64,000 bases of DNA, taken from the NCBI RefSeq assembly GCF_000699445.3, contig NC_067195.1, forward strand, positions 16,997,287 to 17,061,286, read 5' to 3'. This stretch comes from Schistosoma haematobium. Taxonomy: Eukaryota; Platyhelminthes; Trematoda; Strigeidida; Schistosomatidae. The notes beneath the pieces are model-generated. The model saw only the letters and a list, made by a program, of their open reading frames with translations. It ran no database searches and was not told where the DNA came from. This document shows positions 37,165-49,045 of this stretch, piece after piece (the stretch's first letter is position 1; every line of letters starts with the position of its first letter). The position numbers and the translations under genes are program-made.

Positions 37165-37370
37165 TAGACAAACATCAAAAACCTGGATCACTAAAAAGAC
37201 ATTTCATCCTGGTATAAGGCTACTTAACAGTGTACATCTTTCACCCAGCCACCGTGAATGGAACCTAAGAACTTTGGTCTATCACAATAACCCTTAACCT
37301 CTCTGACGTTTCATCCAATAGTACATACATTCACCTTCGATTGGTTCTCGATCTTATTCCACGGTCTTAT
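37165..37370 (-). repeat. tRNA-like hammerhead repeat, degenerate
   Basis: AAAAACCTGGATCACTAAA, TTTCATCCTGGTATAAGGCT and TTAACAGTGTACATC keep the order of arm, stem II and stem I on the minus strand. The tRNA-like part is decayed. Confidence 0.5.
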
Positions 37371-37737
37371 TAGTTAATGACAGTTACCAGACTGTAATAT
37401 TTCTATACTTTGAGTAAAAACTGAAACTCGTCATGATAATATTTAAAAAAACCAAATCGTTTTTCAGACCAGTTGACTATAATTTAAGCATAAAACTTTG
37501 GTAAAAATGACAATTACTCGTTTTGTCGTGATGTTTAATTATTCCTGTTGCTCAAAGTATTGATTCGCAATGAAATTCTTTTATATTCGTTTTACACAAT
37601 AGATTCAGTAAATAAAAGTGTGTGCATGACATACAGTAATGATTCATTCTTAAACCTAATTTAATGATTCTTACATTTTGTTATGTGATCAATCGATTAC
37701 AAGTGTTTCAGTTTTATAGTAAATCATAGTTCAAACA

Positions 37738-37885
37738 ACACAGTGGTTATGTCTCAGATTATGAATCTGAGTGATAAAGGTTCAGAAACCATATGGAACA
37801 TCGATTTCCTCAAGTTTGTAGCTACGCTTTAGTGACAAGTACAACCTTGCTCGAAAGCTAGAAACACAGCTTTTTGTCAGCTACC
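37738..37885 (+). repeat. tRNA-derived repeat remnant
   Basis: CAGTGGTTATGTCTCAGATT and AAAGGTTCAGAAACC have A- and B-box placement of a tRNA-derived SINE. The 3' part resembles no ribozyme. Confidence 0.35.
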
Positions 37886-39059
37886 TGCAAACACCTAAAA
37901 ACATTTGGATTGATATACGTTTTAAAATATATTGTAAATTGAAATCCCCTTATATATAGTAGTGAATAAAAAGGATGATAGATATCCAGATAAACATCTC
38001 AAAAAAATCTAGTCATAAAATGATAGGAAAATAAAATAATTATTAGCGATAGAAATATTGTTAAATATTTATAGTTTTTTAGATGAACTGGATTTGAAAT
38101 TGAAATCAAAGAGTTTTATGGTTATTCAAACCCTTGGAAAAATACGTTATCAACGTCTGCGATCGCATAAACAATGAGTATTAAAGCTGATATTCAATAT
38201 TTCTCCTTACGGACGTTTATTAACAAAACACAATAGTAAATGTTTGCCATTATCTGATTATTACAAGGCATTAAATGATTACACTGATCGTTGTAGACAA
38301 TCTGAATAAACGAGGGATGAGAAGAGATAATTCATCAAATCAATCGACCATGTATTCTACCCTTAAACCATGAAAAAAGTGTGTTATCATGCGAAAAGTT
38401 TGTTTGTATTTCTTTTTTATAAAGACCAACTTTTATTCACCTACTATCATTGTTAAATCACTGTATTTTCTATTTGTAAATTAATATCAAAATATAACTG
38501 TTATCAGTTTTTTTTTCAAAAAAGTTAGTTTGTATTCATTGAAGTTGATTATAGTTAGATTAAGCGGTGACTTCAAAGTTTCTTTGTTGATATTAGTTCC
38601 ATTGAAAGAAACAAAAGAATGAATAGAGGAAAAATAATACATACTTTAATCGTATCTATGTTGAGTAATCTTTTAATACTTCATAACAATCTCCTAACAA
38701 GAACCAACTTCATATTGAGTTACGCTAAATAGCATTCAATTTGTTTCTTTACTGAATAAAGTAAATTTCCAAGAACTCGATACAAATGAATGTTAGTTCT
38801 GTTATCTCTAACTTAATATATTAAGAAAATGTTGGTAACTTCACAATTTGACTCGGCTCCAACTACTAAATAACTTTCAAACTGTGAAAAACAGCAAAGT
38901 TCAAATGGTAAGTCACTGTGAAGTGACGAGTAATATCTTTTTTCTGGTACTTAGTCTTGGCGGAGTTCTGTTAATCTAGTTGAAATGATGTTACTAGTAT
39001 AAGTTACTTAACATTTTTTGCACAATGATGAGATATTTGATGATTAGAAGTAGTTGACT

Positions 39060-39370
39060 GTAAACTTTGGATCTAGGTTTCGTCCTGGTAGGCATTCAAT
39101 ACCATGCCCTATCTACTATCTTATTGGAGCTGATTCCACCTAGTGGTTTAGAAGTTGAGTCATTCAGTTTCAAAGTCTGAAAAATTATCGCTCATCTTCT
39201 TGAGCTATCAATGATATCCTATATGATAGGAATATTAACAACTGATCAGCTACTATGTAATGGTTAACGGTACTTTTTGAGGACGAGTGACAGCTAACAT
39301 AAAACCGAAGGTCAGGGTTTCCTGTCAAATTTCATCAGCTAACTAACAGCACAGCCCAAACTAAGTTTTG
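39060..39370 (-). repeat. Unclassified dispersed repeat, family B
   Basis: TTTGGATCTAGGTTTCGTCC (39065-39084) is the inverse of the ACCTAGATCC block at 4100-4440. No open frame. Confidence 0.4.
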
Positions 39371-39794
39371 AAAAAATGTGGTTATCCTACTCATATAGTT
39401 TTATTTTGTTAAACATTTAGGATAGGATCAATGAATTACACAAATAGACAAAAGTTTGAACTATATACATATTTTTTTTAAAGTCAATCATTTAGTTTTA
39501 GGCCATAAAATTAACCTATTTTCTTTTACAAACAACTGAAGTGAGTGAGCTATTTTCCATTTCTTTTAGTGAATTTCTATGTACCCCTGTACTTATTTTG
39601 TTTCTATATCCAATGGAAAATACAGTAAGCAATCCCTTTTTATTCAAGGAGAGAAATAGAATATATTTTTAATTTTAAAAAATGATTATTTCCTGAATTC
39701 AGGGTCATTATTTTTTAACCATAATGTAGTTCATTTATAATCCGGATGATTTCTTAAATTATTGTTTACAAAGTTATTGTATAAAAACACATTC

Positions 39795-39796
<2 letters not shown>

Positions 39797-39822
<26 letters not shown>
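39797..39822. repeat. (TA)n microsatellite
   Basis: About 26 bp of TA repeats. Confidence 0.88.
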
Positions 39823-39828
<6 letters not shown>

Positions 39829-40223
39829 TTCTATACAGATTTGATTCGTTTCTTGGATTATTTAGAATTTGATTAGTTTTATGTACAATAGAAAAACAAG
39901 TTAGTTACCAATAATATGAATGTTCGAAGAATTATAAAGATTCACATTTTTGTAATTTGAATAAATCTGCTTTTATTCAAACGCTTAAAAATGAGGATAC
40001 CCTGCATGGACTGTTTCATAATCAACGTTTATATGTATTTGATTATTTGTTTGGAAATTTGTTATTATATTGATTTCAATTGTAATCCTGATGTAAACCT
40101 TAAATGCTTTGCATAAAAATCCATGTGAATTAATGGCAATATAGAAGCTACTTGCGCAAGATAAATTTATAGAAAAAGACTCATCAACTGCAGTTCTAAA
40201 TACTAATGGGAAGATTTAAATAA

Positions 40224-40226
<3 letters not shown>

Positions 40227-40262
<36 letters not shown>
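40227..40262. repeat. (TA)n microsatellite
   Basis: About 36 bp of TA repeats, directly abutting the fold-back fragment that starts at 40263. Confidence 0.9.
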
Positions 40263-40265
<3 letters not shown>

Positions 40266-40355
40266 GAGAAGGGGTTTGTGGAGATTTTAGAAATTTCACA
40301 GATTGAAATCATGAGTCAATTGAAGCTGCAATCGACCCATGATTTCAATATAATT
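40263..40355 (-). repeat. Fold-back repeat fragment, interior lost
   Basis: Contains the terminus GGGGTTTGTGGAGATTTTAG and the arm ATTGAAATCATGAGTCAATT, which after TGAAGC turns straight into the inverted arm CAATCGACCCATGATTTCAA. It is a hairpin with no tRNA-like or ribozyme interior, 180 bp to the left of the intact copy. Confidence 0.65.
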
Positions 40356-40534
40356 ATTTGTTTAATCTTAGACAGTTACAACAAAAGATCCAATAATTTT
40401 CAATAGTATTGAAGAGGATATAAGTTTACTGTCCAGCTTTTGAAAAAATAGCCACCGTTGAGGACATGGTAACGGTTGCCTAGTTTTCTTTTGTTTTCGA
40501 GATATCTATGATGTCACTTGATACATAAGTTATC

Positions 40535-40786
40535 TCACAGATTGAAATCATGAGTCAGTTGAAGCTAGACCACCATTGAAAACCTGGAAGCACTGGACGG
40601 CCGTTTCGTCCTAGTATGAGACTCCTCAGCAGTGCGCATCCACGATCCCGCACCACGCGGGTCTCGAACCCAGGACCTACTGGCTTCGCGCGCGAGCACT
40701 TAACCACTAGACCACTGAGCCGGCATCCAACTGACTCATGATTTCAATCTGTGAAATTTCTAAAAATCTCCACAAAACCCATTCTG
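40535..40786 (-). mobile_element. Fold-back tRNA-like element with intact hammerhead and 12-bp flanking repeats
   Basis: Read on the minus strand it starts CAGAATGGGTTTTGTGG (right edge 40786), passes an inverted arm, a tRNA-like region (A box GGCTCAGTGGTCTAGTGGTT, B box GGGTTCGAGACCC), a hairpin-like GCGTGGTGCGGGATCGTGG, the ribozyme, and the other arm ending TTTCAATCTGTGA at 40535. ACATAAGTTATC is repeated perfectly at 40523-40534 and 40787-40798, a convincing target-site duplication. It lies in the sense orientation in the largest PDE4 intron. Confidence 0.82.
40590..40635 (-). ncRNA. Type I hammerhead ribozyme, consensus core intact
   Basis: Minus strand: stem I GCACUG (40635-40630) and CAGUGC (40595-40590) fully complementary; core CUGAGGA; stem II GUCU...GGAC (3 Watson-Crick pairs and a wobble); GAAA; short stem III in ACGGCCGU; cleavage triplet GUC. 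All invariant hammerhead positions are present. Beyond stem I, GGA and UCC could pair again across an internal loop. Cleavage is expected between 40596 and 40595. Activity is inferred from the family. Confidence 0.78.
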
Positions 40787-41789
40787 ACATAAGTTATCAT
40801 TTAACCATAATATTACTACTCTATACTTGATAATCAATATTCGTTTTTGATTTTACAGAGTTATGTCACAACACTTACAGTTGCCCGAATTCACCCCATA
40901 TCATGAGATCAATTTCATAAAAACAACTATTCTTAGTACAAATTTTCAAAAAAAAATCCATATTACTTTTCTCCGCTTGATAATTCATTACTTTTCATCT
41001 TGGAAACGCTCTTTTTATACAAAAAGCTAATGGTTAATGTTAACAACAATTATGTCATCACTTACTCGCCATGTTTCATTTCAATGAACCTAGTTATTAA
41101 TTATCAGACAAGAAATAACATTCAGTAGTATGTAATAAATCATGAAAATCCTCTTAACATCCAATTAAGTTTTATTTATTAGATATTATTAAATAGTCAC
41201 ATGAAGTAATCAGTACAAACGGATGTTATGTTTGTTATGTTAAGAAAAAGAAAGTCATTTAAGATCATTCACTTTACTAAAAGAATAACCAGTTACTGTA
41301 ATTGCAATGACGATTATTGTTTGTAATAAAAAAACTATAAGGTTTGACTAGAATAAGATGATTTTTCTAATTTTCAAAAATTTCTATGCTGTAGATCGAA
41401 TTTCAAATAAATGTGACTATACAATAAATTCAGCATGTGAATATGGCTTTTATCAAAACATTTCGGATAGTAATAATACATCTTTCTATGTATTTACAGA
41501 GTTTAGGTTTGACCGTGTTGTTGAAATTAGACACAGCATTTGATTAATCACCATTGATAGATTCGCATCTTGAGTGGATTGCCTAAATATTGTCTTTAAG
41601 CATAGGTTTTGGTAAAATTGGATAGTGACCAGAGTATTATGCTCTATTTGAGACTTATTGGATATTTATGTCTATATTCCCCTTAATATCAAGGTAATCC
41701 GTTTAACATGTATGTATTCTAACGGAGGTAGTGCTTATTATGTACATCGATAGAATTGAAATCCTTATGATTTTAAGTTCATAACCATT

Positions 41790-41960
41790 GAACTAGTCTG
41801 TGCTCATATGCTTATGTGAACTCGGTGGGTAACGCGCTGGTATTTGAAGCTAAAAGTGATCATGTGCATTAAGATGCAGGTAATTCCAACTGACTAATCT
41901 CAAATAGGATGACAAATACAGCCTGAATTCCAATGCTGGTCAACATTCAACATTTGTAAT
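41790..41960 (+). repeat. Sm-alpha-type tRNA-derived repeat with degenerate hammerhead
   Basis: GAACTCGGTGGGTAACGCGC (41819-41838) and TGGTATTTGAAGC are nearly canonical Sm-alpha A-box sequence. The ribozyme region reads TTCCAACTGACTAATCTCAA, ATAGGATGACAAAT and CTGAATTCCAATGCTGG, recognisably CUGAUGAGUCCCAAAUAGGACGAAA-like but with core substitutions. The B box is missing. Confidence 0.75.
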
Positions 41961-43731
41961 GAATAACATTTATGAAAATGTTCACCAATACTTTCATCCA
42001 ATAATCCCTACACCGGCAGACTTTAGTTTCAAGTGTTATATGAAATATAGAACGACTGGTAATCCTGATCTTGCTTTCTTTATCTGTAATTTATCGATCA
42101 TAATATCACAGTTGCTTTATTACTTCTACCTTAATCTGTTCTCTATATTTAAGGTCATTCAAGGTGACTGGGAGAAAACCTTAGATCCACGCTTTGTGCT
42201 ATTAAGCACCCATGAGAAAGCTATACCTGCAATCTTGAAAGAACTGGCGTACTGTGTGTGAACTGAATCTCTGTCACCAAGCCAAACTGTTTAAACAGTT
42301 GTTGCATTGGATACTTTCATCATGAACTTATCACCTCTTTATTATTTCACATCTGGAATAATTCATTATGCACTAGTTTATTAGGTTCATATAATTAATC
42401 TGAATTAGGAATAAATCGAGTAGTGCTCCGATAGGTTCGTGTTCTCTTTCTTTATCGCTTGTCAACCGATCGTATAGTGGGACATTTTTCGTCACTCTGC
42501 CCTCAAAGTTGTTTACTCATTACTAGCATTACTAACCTTAAGATGTCATTGCCTTAAACTATATCAACATGAATTCTCTGTTATATGTTAGTGGCCAGCC
42601 GGATCAAGGAAGTTACGAAATCCTTAAAAACCATTACAATCAGCTTTAGATCTATATTTCATCTCAAAATAAAATACATGACCATAAATTTGAGGAATAA
42701 AAAATGAACGATCTGAAATAATGTAAATCAGAGATTTTACGAAATCCCCAAATAAAAACACAGGATATGAGTTGGGTTAATTCGCTAATTTATGAAAAAT
42801 TTCATATCGAAGCTTTTGAACCTATGAAGGTTTAATTACATTTTGATAAAATCAGACTCTATAAATTCAGATACCTAGAAAATAAATTCAGTGATGACAA
42901 GTGACTTTATTTGATGTTAATTTGTTATTGTTCATGAATTGATTAAATTCGAAATGTGATATGTTGCCTAGCATAAGAAATGAATAACCGGGATTCGATG
43001 TTATTTGTGGTTACTGTTGATAAACAAAGACAAATAGTTGTGCACAGTTTATGCACTTCGGAAAATATTCTTCACGATTCGTATCAAATAACTAAGAGTA
43101 TTTCAATCATCTACAATTTGATTTAAATTAAGAAATATAAATATAAATGGATTAAGGACAGAAAGAATACGTTCATATTATCTAGGTTCTTTTTAACTGA
43201 ATTCCAATATAAAAACATGATTATTAATTTCCTATCAACCCTTATCAACTGACAATCCAAAATGTAGTTATCATAAATATGAATAATTGCCTGCCGTTAC
43301 GACCACCTATCTTCACAGTTTTGTTAAGTGTATAGACCGTAAACCGTTTTTTTCTCATTTCAGTCGTTTGAATTATGGTACTAAGAAAATTTCGAAACAT
43401 GAATGTACTAAAATAGGGTCATGTGAATCATAAATACATGTATTTTTAAAAATTTCTTTGAATTTTCTCAACTTCAACAACTACAAACAGACTAGAAAAT
43501 ATCTTTCCACCTAATTAAACTTGTTCAGTCAATGAAAATACAAAAACTGACCATTTAATGCACTTTTATTACATTTTACTAAAATCATTTCTTGTTAACC
43601 ATGTGTATAATATGAATTAAAGGTGCATGCATATAAATTATATGTGAACATGTAAGATTTATATACCTCATTAATGATATTATGTTAATATTGATAAATG
43701 AAATTTCTTGTTTCTTAATTTTATTATCAAA

Positions 43732-43865
43732 ATAGGGGATTTTGGAGACTATGACAGTTGCATCCATAAGTCGAACTAAGCTAGACCATCAGTGAAAACC
43801 TAGAAGCACTGAACGACTGTCCCATCCTAGTATGAGACTCCTCATTAGTGCGCATCCTCAACCCA
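43732..43865 (-). repeat. Fold-back hammerhead repeat, left inverted part
   Basis: Left terminus AGGGGATTTTGGAGAC, arm CTAAGCTAGACCATCAGTGA, then the ribozyme read on the minus strand: GCGCACTAATGAGGAGTCTC with core AATGAGGA, GGATGGGACAGTCG (GAAA lost). It joins at 43866 to a full plus-strand unit, forming an inverted pair. Confidence 0.65.
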
Positions 43866-44215
43866 ATACTGTTAATTATCATGTGCACACTAGTGGCTAG
43901 CTTCAAGATGAATTTCCCGAAGTTTTAGTAAGAAGCTGTGATAATTGGAATTTAATCCGTGTAGGGTATGAGAGAGTTATCCACCTCAGACAATGGATGA
44001 AGGGTTGTGAAAGATCATGGATCAATGGAAGTTAGACACCAACACCGTTGGACATCAGCTCAGTGGTCTAGAGGTTAAGCGTTCGTACGCGAGACCGGAG
44101 GTTCTGAGTTTGAGCACTGCCGAAGAGTCCCATACTAGAATGAAGTGGTCGTCCAGTGGTTCCATGTTTCCAATGATGGTCTAGCTTAGATTGACTCATG
44201 AATTCAACTGTTAAT
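43866..44215 (+). repeat. tRNA-like hammerhead repeat, full-length unit
   Basis: Runs from CTGTTAATTATCATGTGCAC through GTGTAGGGTATGAGAGAG, GTTAGACACCAACACCGTTGG, A box AGCTCAGTGGTCTAGAGGTT, B box GAGTTTGAGCAC-like, ribozyme (CCGAAGA, stem II GTCCCATACTAGAAT, GAAG, GTC, CAGTGG) and the arm. The core is mutated. It is the same subfamily as the inverted copy at 57105-57475. Confidence 0.75.
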
Positions 44216-44689
44216 TTTCTAGCATGAATAAAACATTCATTGAATATTTTTTTGCACAGCAGACACGTTTTATTGTATATACAGATGTTAAAGGGGAAAA
44301 ATTGAATTTTTATTTCAATATTTATGGTATATGTTATCTAAATGGACAGAAAAATATAATATGCACTTTGTAAATATAGTAAATTAAACATAGAATCTAT
44401 AATTTCAGTCAGAAACTTATGAAGATGATGAACTGCAAGTATGAAAAAAATTGATCTGTGTTAAAAAGGGATAATGTCTTCTGATAGTCAGTGTATGTAA
44501 ATGATATATAAATCAAAATGTAATAACCTATGGCAAACACACCTAATACATATCAAACATTCTGCATAAACATTGAAGGTAAGAAGCTGCAATGGTTAAC
44601 CATTGCTTAAATTACAATTCATTTTTAGAAATAAAATGCATACATTTTAAAGTATACATTTATCAGTTACACAGATCGATCACTGAGTA

Positions 44690-45130
44690 ATGGCCAGTAT
44701 GGACTACTTCTAATAGTTCATGGTTTATCAAGTAAATGAAACTAGTGTCCACATTGCAACTTCACAGTCTGTGAAAATGAGCGAGATGGGTTTGAATCCA
44801 CTAAGATCATTAATTCCCTTATGATTGTATATACACCATTCTGATGAGTGCCAACTATCACATAACCAAAGTCCAAGGTGTCCTGTCAACTTTCTCCTAA
44901 TGCCCTCAAATGCCCTGGTACGGCCGAGAGTGGAGAGAGTCAGATCATCCTCTCGAAATGCTCTCACATAGTCACGCGTATACAGTCAATGGCAGGGGAG
45001 TCCTACTCACTGCCTTTTCGCACCACTGCTTCGATTTGGGCACGCGGGCAGTATCACAGCCCGCACACAAATCGAATGATTTATGTAGCGCATATCTATT
45101 TGGTGCCTCCCTGTACCAATGTTTATATGT
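44690..45130 (-). repeat. GC-richer region, probably a dispersed repeat of unknown class
   Basis: About 250 bp (44870-45110) are clearly less AT-rich than the surroundings, with open frames on both strands (minus 44967-44728, plus 44878-45138) but no recognisable domain. The left part has TCACTGAGTAATGGCC and the piece CAAGGTGTCCTGTCAACTTT, which resembles family B. Foreign base composition suggests an inserted element. Confidence 0.4.
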
Positions 45131-46127
45131 TTAAATAAATTAATTAATTAACACAAACAACAGTCTCACAGCTTGCCGAAATTGATAATATTTCCGTTCA
45201 AAGACTTTTATGGATGATAGTTGAGGCAATACACCTGTATATAATTATCACCTTGTCGATAGCTTAGAAAATTCATTTACGTTGCTTCATTTATAAATGT
45301 CATCTTAGTATGAAATGGAGCCTTACTTCGGTGAATCCTGGAGATTAGTTGCTATCTAGCTGAAGTCAATTAGTGACACAAGTTTAATTATTCTGGGAGA
45401 TTGCATTTTAAGATCATTTGGTTAAAAAATAGTCCAACCTAAATAAATCAGTACGACAGAATAGGTTGAGTTATTTTTATGTGGCTACGTACTAAAAGAA
45501 ATGAGAATGACAAAGAATTGTTTTAAAATCTTAGAAAACCCAAGTCTAAGTTAGCATTTTGATAACATCAAGATATACGAACAAAAATAGCTTGGGATTA
45601 AGATTTACTGTAAAATTAAAATAGTAAACCGTAATAAAGTAAAATATACCTTAAAAATTTCGAGCTCAGTACTACCCTATAGAATTTAGCCTAGAAATAA
45701 CAAACAAAGAGAAGCTTTTGTTTATATTTTGCATTATGTGCCACATGGCCTACATTTTGTGTGACCTTAACTAATTTGATTTCACTTTCCACTTCCATAG
45801 CTCAAAATATAACTGAATATATATATATTCAATGGATCAATATTCGTAGATCATTCATTTGAACAAATTCGGAATCTTTTTCTTTATTTTCATTAAAAGA
45901 TATATCATGATTAGATACAAGTGAATATTTGAGCGTAATTTATAAAATTAAGAAAAGTTTGTTATAGTTTTTTTTTCAAAAAATATGTACAGAATTCGTG
46001 GTAAAAAATAATAAACAATGATATTAATGATTATTTACAAAACTCCATAAGTGTACAAATTCAGGTTAAGAATATTGATTTCATAGTAATTTTCCGCTTG
46101 AACTCTATATTTCATACATATATGAAT

Positions 46128-46318
46128 CAGAGAGGGGTTTTGTGGATATTATAGTAATTTTAATGGTTGAGATCATGAGTCAATTGAAGCTAGACTACCA
46201 TAGAAAACCTGGAAGCATTGGACGGCCGTTTCGTCCAGGTTTTGGGTGGTGGGCTAGCTTTAGTTGACTCATGACCCCAACCATTGAGTTTACTATTATA
46301 TCCACAAAAACACTTCCG
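46128..46318 (-). mobile_element. Fold-back hammerhead element with long terminal inverted repeats and 8-bp flanking repeats
   Basis: Begins CAGAGAGGGGTTTTGTGG and ends in CCACAAAAACACTTCCG; the two halves are imperfect inverted repeats over about 85 bp each. The centre keeps only AAAACCTGGAAGCATTGGAC and GGCCGTTTCGTCC, the 3' half of the ribozyme, with no tRNA-like region. ATATGAAT flanks it at 46120-46127 and 46319-46326. Confidence 0.72.
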
Positions 46319-46329
46319 ATATGAATTAA

Positions 46330-46685
46330 CCTATGTTCACTAGTGACTGGCCTCAAAAGATATTTTCTGGAGTTCTAATGAGAAGCCGTGACCAGTTGGG
46401 TTCAACGGGGTCTATTGTGAGATAGTGACTCACTGAAGACAACGGTGGATGGTGGCGCGATTTCGTGGATGGATTGAAGTTAGATATTTACACCATTGGA
46501 TGCCGGCTCAGTGGTGTAGATTCTAAGCCTTCGCAAGCGAGACCGATAGATCCTGTGTTCGAATCTTGGGAGGCGGGATCGTGGATGCACATTGCTGAGG
46601 AGTCCCACACAAGGATGAAAACCGCCGCCCAGTACTTCCAGGTTTTCTATGGTGGTCTAGCCTTAATTGGCTCATGAATTCAACT
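46330..46685 (+). repeat. tRNA-like hammerhead repeat, long unit
   Basis: GTTCACTAGTGACTGGCCTC, TTCAACGGGGTCTATTGTG, GGCGCGATTTCGTGGATGG, A box GGCTCAGTGGTGTAGATTCT, B box GTGTTCGAATCTT, then the ribozyme at about 46587-46636: core CTGAGGA and GAAA intact, stem II GTCCCACACAAGGAT, but the cleavage triplet is GCC and stem I is weakened. It ends with the arm AATTGGCTCATGAATTCAAC. Lies 11 bp from the fold-back element on its left. Confidence 0.75.
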
Positions 46686-48571
46686 ATTAAATTACTTTAA
46701 TAATAATCACATTGGTTGGGTTTTATGCGTGCGAAATATATTTGAATTCGTTTTTTGACTTTAGGCTTTAAAATTGTTATACAAAAATTCTGTTTAAATT
46801 GAATAAGGCATGTGATATGTTTAGAAAAAAAAACAGAACATTTTGAATTTGGCTTTATTTGCTTATAATATATAGGTGAAAGCAGGCTTGACGTAATTAG
46901 AAATATCGAATACGTAAGTCATTTATGATAACACCATGACATATCGTTTAAACCACAATATTCTTAGAGTGTAACCACAACAAGTCAAAATAATAATGAT
47001 CTAGGTTAATGCCAACTGTCATCTAATTATAACTATCAAACTAATCAAGAATATCAGCATGTCTACTGCATGAGGACAACGTCATTTCTCATGATAAATA
47101 CAACCTATCAAGTGACTGACGATTATAAAGTTTATCCTTTAATGCACCAAAAACAATATGTTTTGAAGTAGGGTTGGATGGTGGATAAAAGTAGAACCCA
47201 AGACACTCATATCATCCCATTCGGGACAAGTTAATTGAATGAACTAAACATCTTAATGTTGATGTCCAAATTTGAAATCGAGCAAAATTCCTCTTATTTC
47301 AAACCTCAATAGGTTTGAGAGTGTGCTTAAACATGGATTTCAGTGTATTATGGTAGTTTAGATCATTTTCAATGTTTATGCCTGACTGTAATCTCTATAA
47401 ATTAATTATTATACCTTGAAAAATGTGGAATTTTTCAATATTTGTAGTGCAGACAGATGATAAACTAGAAATTTTAAAGAAAGTGAATTTTCAGTAACTT
47501 AATTTATATGCATTCATCACGCTCAACGTTAATGTTGTAGCCGTTGAGCTTGATTACGATTAAGTGGACCAATTTTTAATTTCATTAGTGTAAACAATGT
47601 ATGGCATAAATTTTTTATTAGATAACTAGTACAAACACCCATTATTACCACAGTTTTATAATTGAATTATACATTTCACCCCATTTATAACGAAATTCAT
47701 GGTACTACGTTTTTTTATAAGACTTATTCTAAGTACAGAATTGAGTGACAAACTAAATTCAAGTGATTTTTGGCTATAAAACATTTTTAAATATAGCTTG
47801 GATCAAATACATTTTCGTTAAACGGTTATAAAATATAAAACAATTAGCCCCTTTGATAAATTTCGATAATGTAATAAGAAGCCGAAGATTATCAGAACTG
47901 GTTACAAAATAACCAGATTATTGTATTTTTATATTTTCCTTCCTCAAATCATGGTTAATTAATCATTTGCTTTTTACTCCATTCCATAACACTTACACCT
48001 TGGTTGTGCATTACTTATAATCACCTAATAATCATGAATTGTGTTCTGATGGTTATTGTGTACAAGCCTATGAGTGTTTTAATCATGATGATTGACAATA
48101 ATAGGTTTTATTTTTCGGTTCTGTTTCGACTACTGAATGGCTACTATGGCTTGAAGGGTGCTGCTTTCTGAACCGATATTAGTGAGATTATTCGTCTTAG
48201 TTGTTTAAGACTAATTATTGTCAATATAATCATTTGACTAATCAAACAGAATGTCATTTGTTTAATAGGCCCAAGGTGTACACATCATTAATGGCCCATA
48301 TAAACAAACAGCCTGATAACGTGGGCCACAAGAGTGACAATATTTCATAATACATAAAGATGCACATATTGATCTATGTATGTACAGTTACCAAGCAGCG
48401 AATATTTGATTTTTCTACGTTATACTTCTAATTAAACACAATACTATAAATAATTATTTACGATTATTATTTACTTAATTATTTTTCATTTTATGTGTAC
48501 AAATTAATCAACAAAAACCATTTGATTTTAAAAGGTAAATCATAAAATTTCTACATGTTTACAGAAATGAG

Positions 48572-48607
48572 TAATAATAATAATAATAAGAAGAAGAAGA
48601 AGAAGAA
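48572..48607. repeat. (TAA)n/(AAG)n compound microsatellite
   Basis: TAA repeats change directly into AAG repeats over about 36 bp. Confidence 0.9.
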
Positions 48608-48884
48608 AATTGACCTGATTAACAAGAAGTCACACGTAACTAATTATTTGTGTACCCAGAAGGTTCTTGTTCACATCCACAAATTGACCTGTGAATGTTC
48701 TCGAGTTTCATAATAGAAATTAATTCTTCCATTCTTTATTTATTGTAATTGACCTCATAATATAAATATCATTATTACTTTCTTAATAGAAAAATGTAAT
48801 ATTTTCTTGTTCCAGTTATAATAAATAAATGAAACTTAAATATCATAGTGTACTTCGCGAGCTGACCTTATTTAGATAATCACT

Positions 48885-49045
48885 GAACAATTGTTTCACC
48901 TTAAAATAGGATTACTTAGTAATTCACATCCACGACACAACCTGTAAAATAATCCAGAGTTTTCAAGTCTCACAACGTATGCTAAAACTATTGAGCTGGC
49001 ACAGAGTGGTTTACATGTCTAACCCTAATTAATTCATGATCCTAC
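48885..49045 (-). repeat. tRNA-like hammerhead repeat, degenerate
   Basis: ATTCACATCCACGACACAAC, TATTGAGCTGGCACAGAGTGG and ACATGTCTAACCCTAATTAA follow the order of the tRNA-like part on the minus strand; the ribozyme is not recognisable. Confidence 0.45.

Noticed and set aside
40641..40725. tRNA gene suggested by good A and B boxes
   Set aside because: It cannot form a full cloverleaf as far as I can see and occurs in many copies next to ribozymes, so it is a tRNA-derived repeat and not a functional tRNA.
41959..42261. 100-codon open frame on the plus strand
   Set aside because: No recognisable domain, no splice context, and the region just before it is an Sm-alpha-type repeat.
46120..46326. 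hAT-type MITE suggested by CAG ends and an 8-bp duplication
   Set aside because: Other copies have 10- and 12-bp duplications and carry tRNA-like promoters, which fits retrotransposition better; kept as an alternative only.
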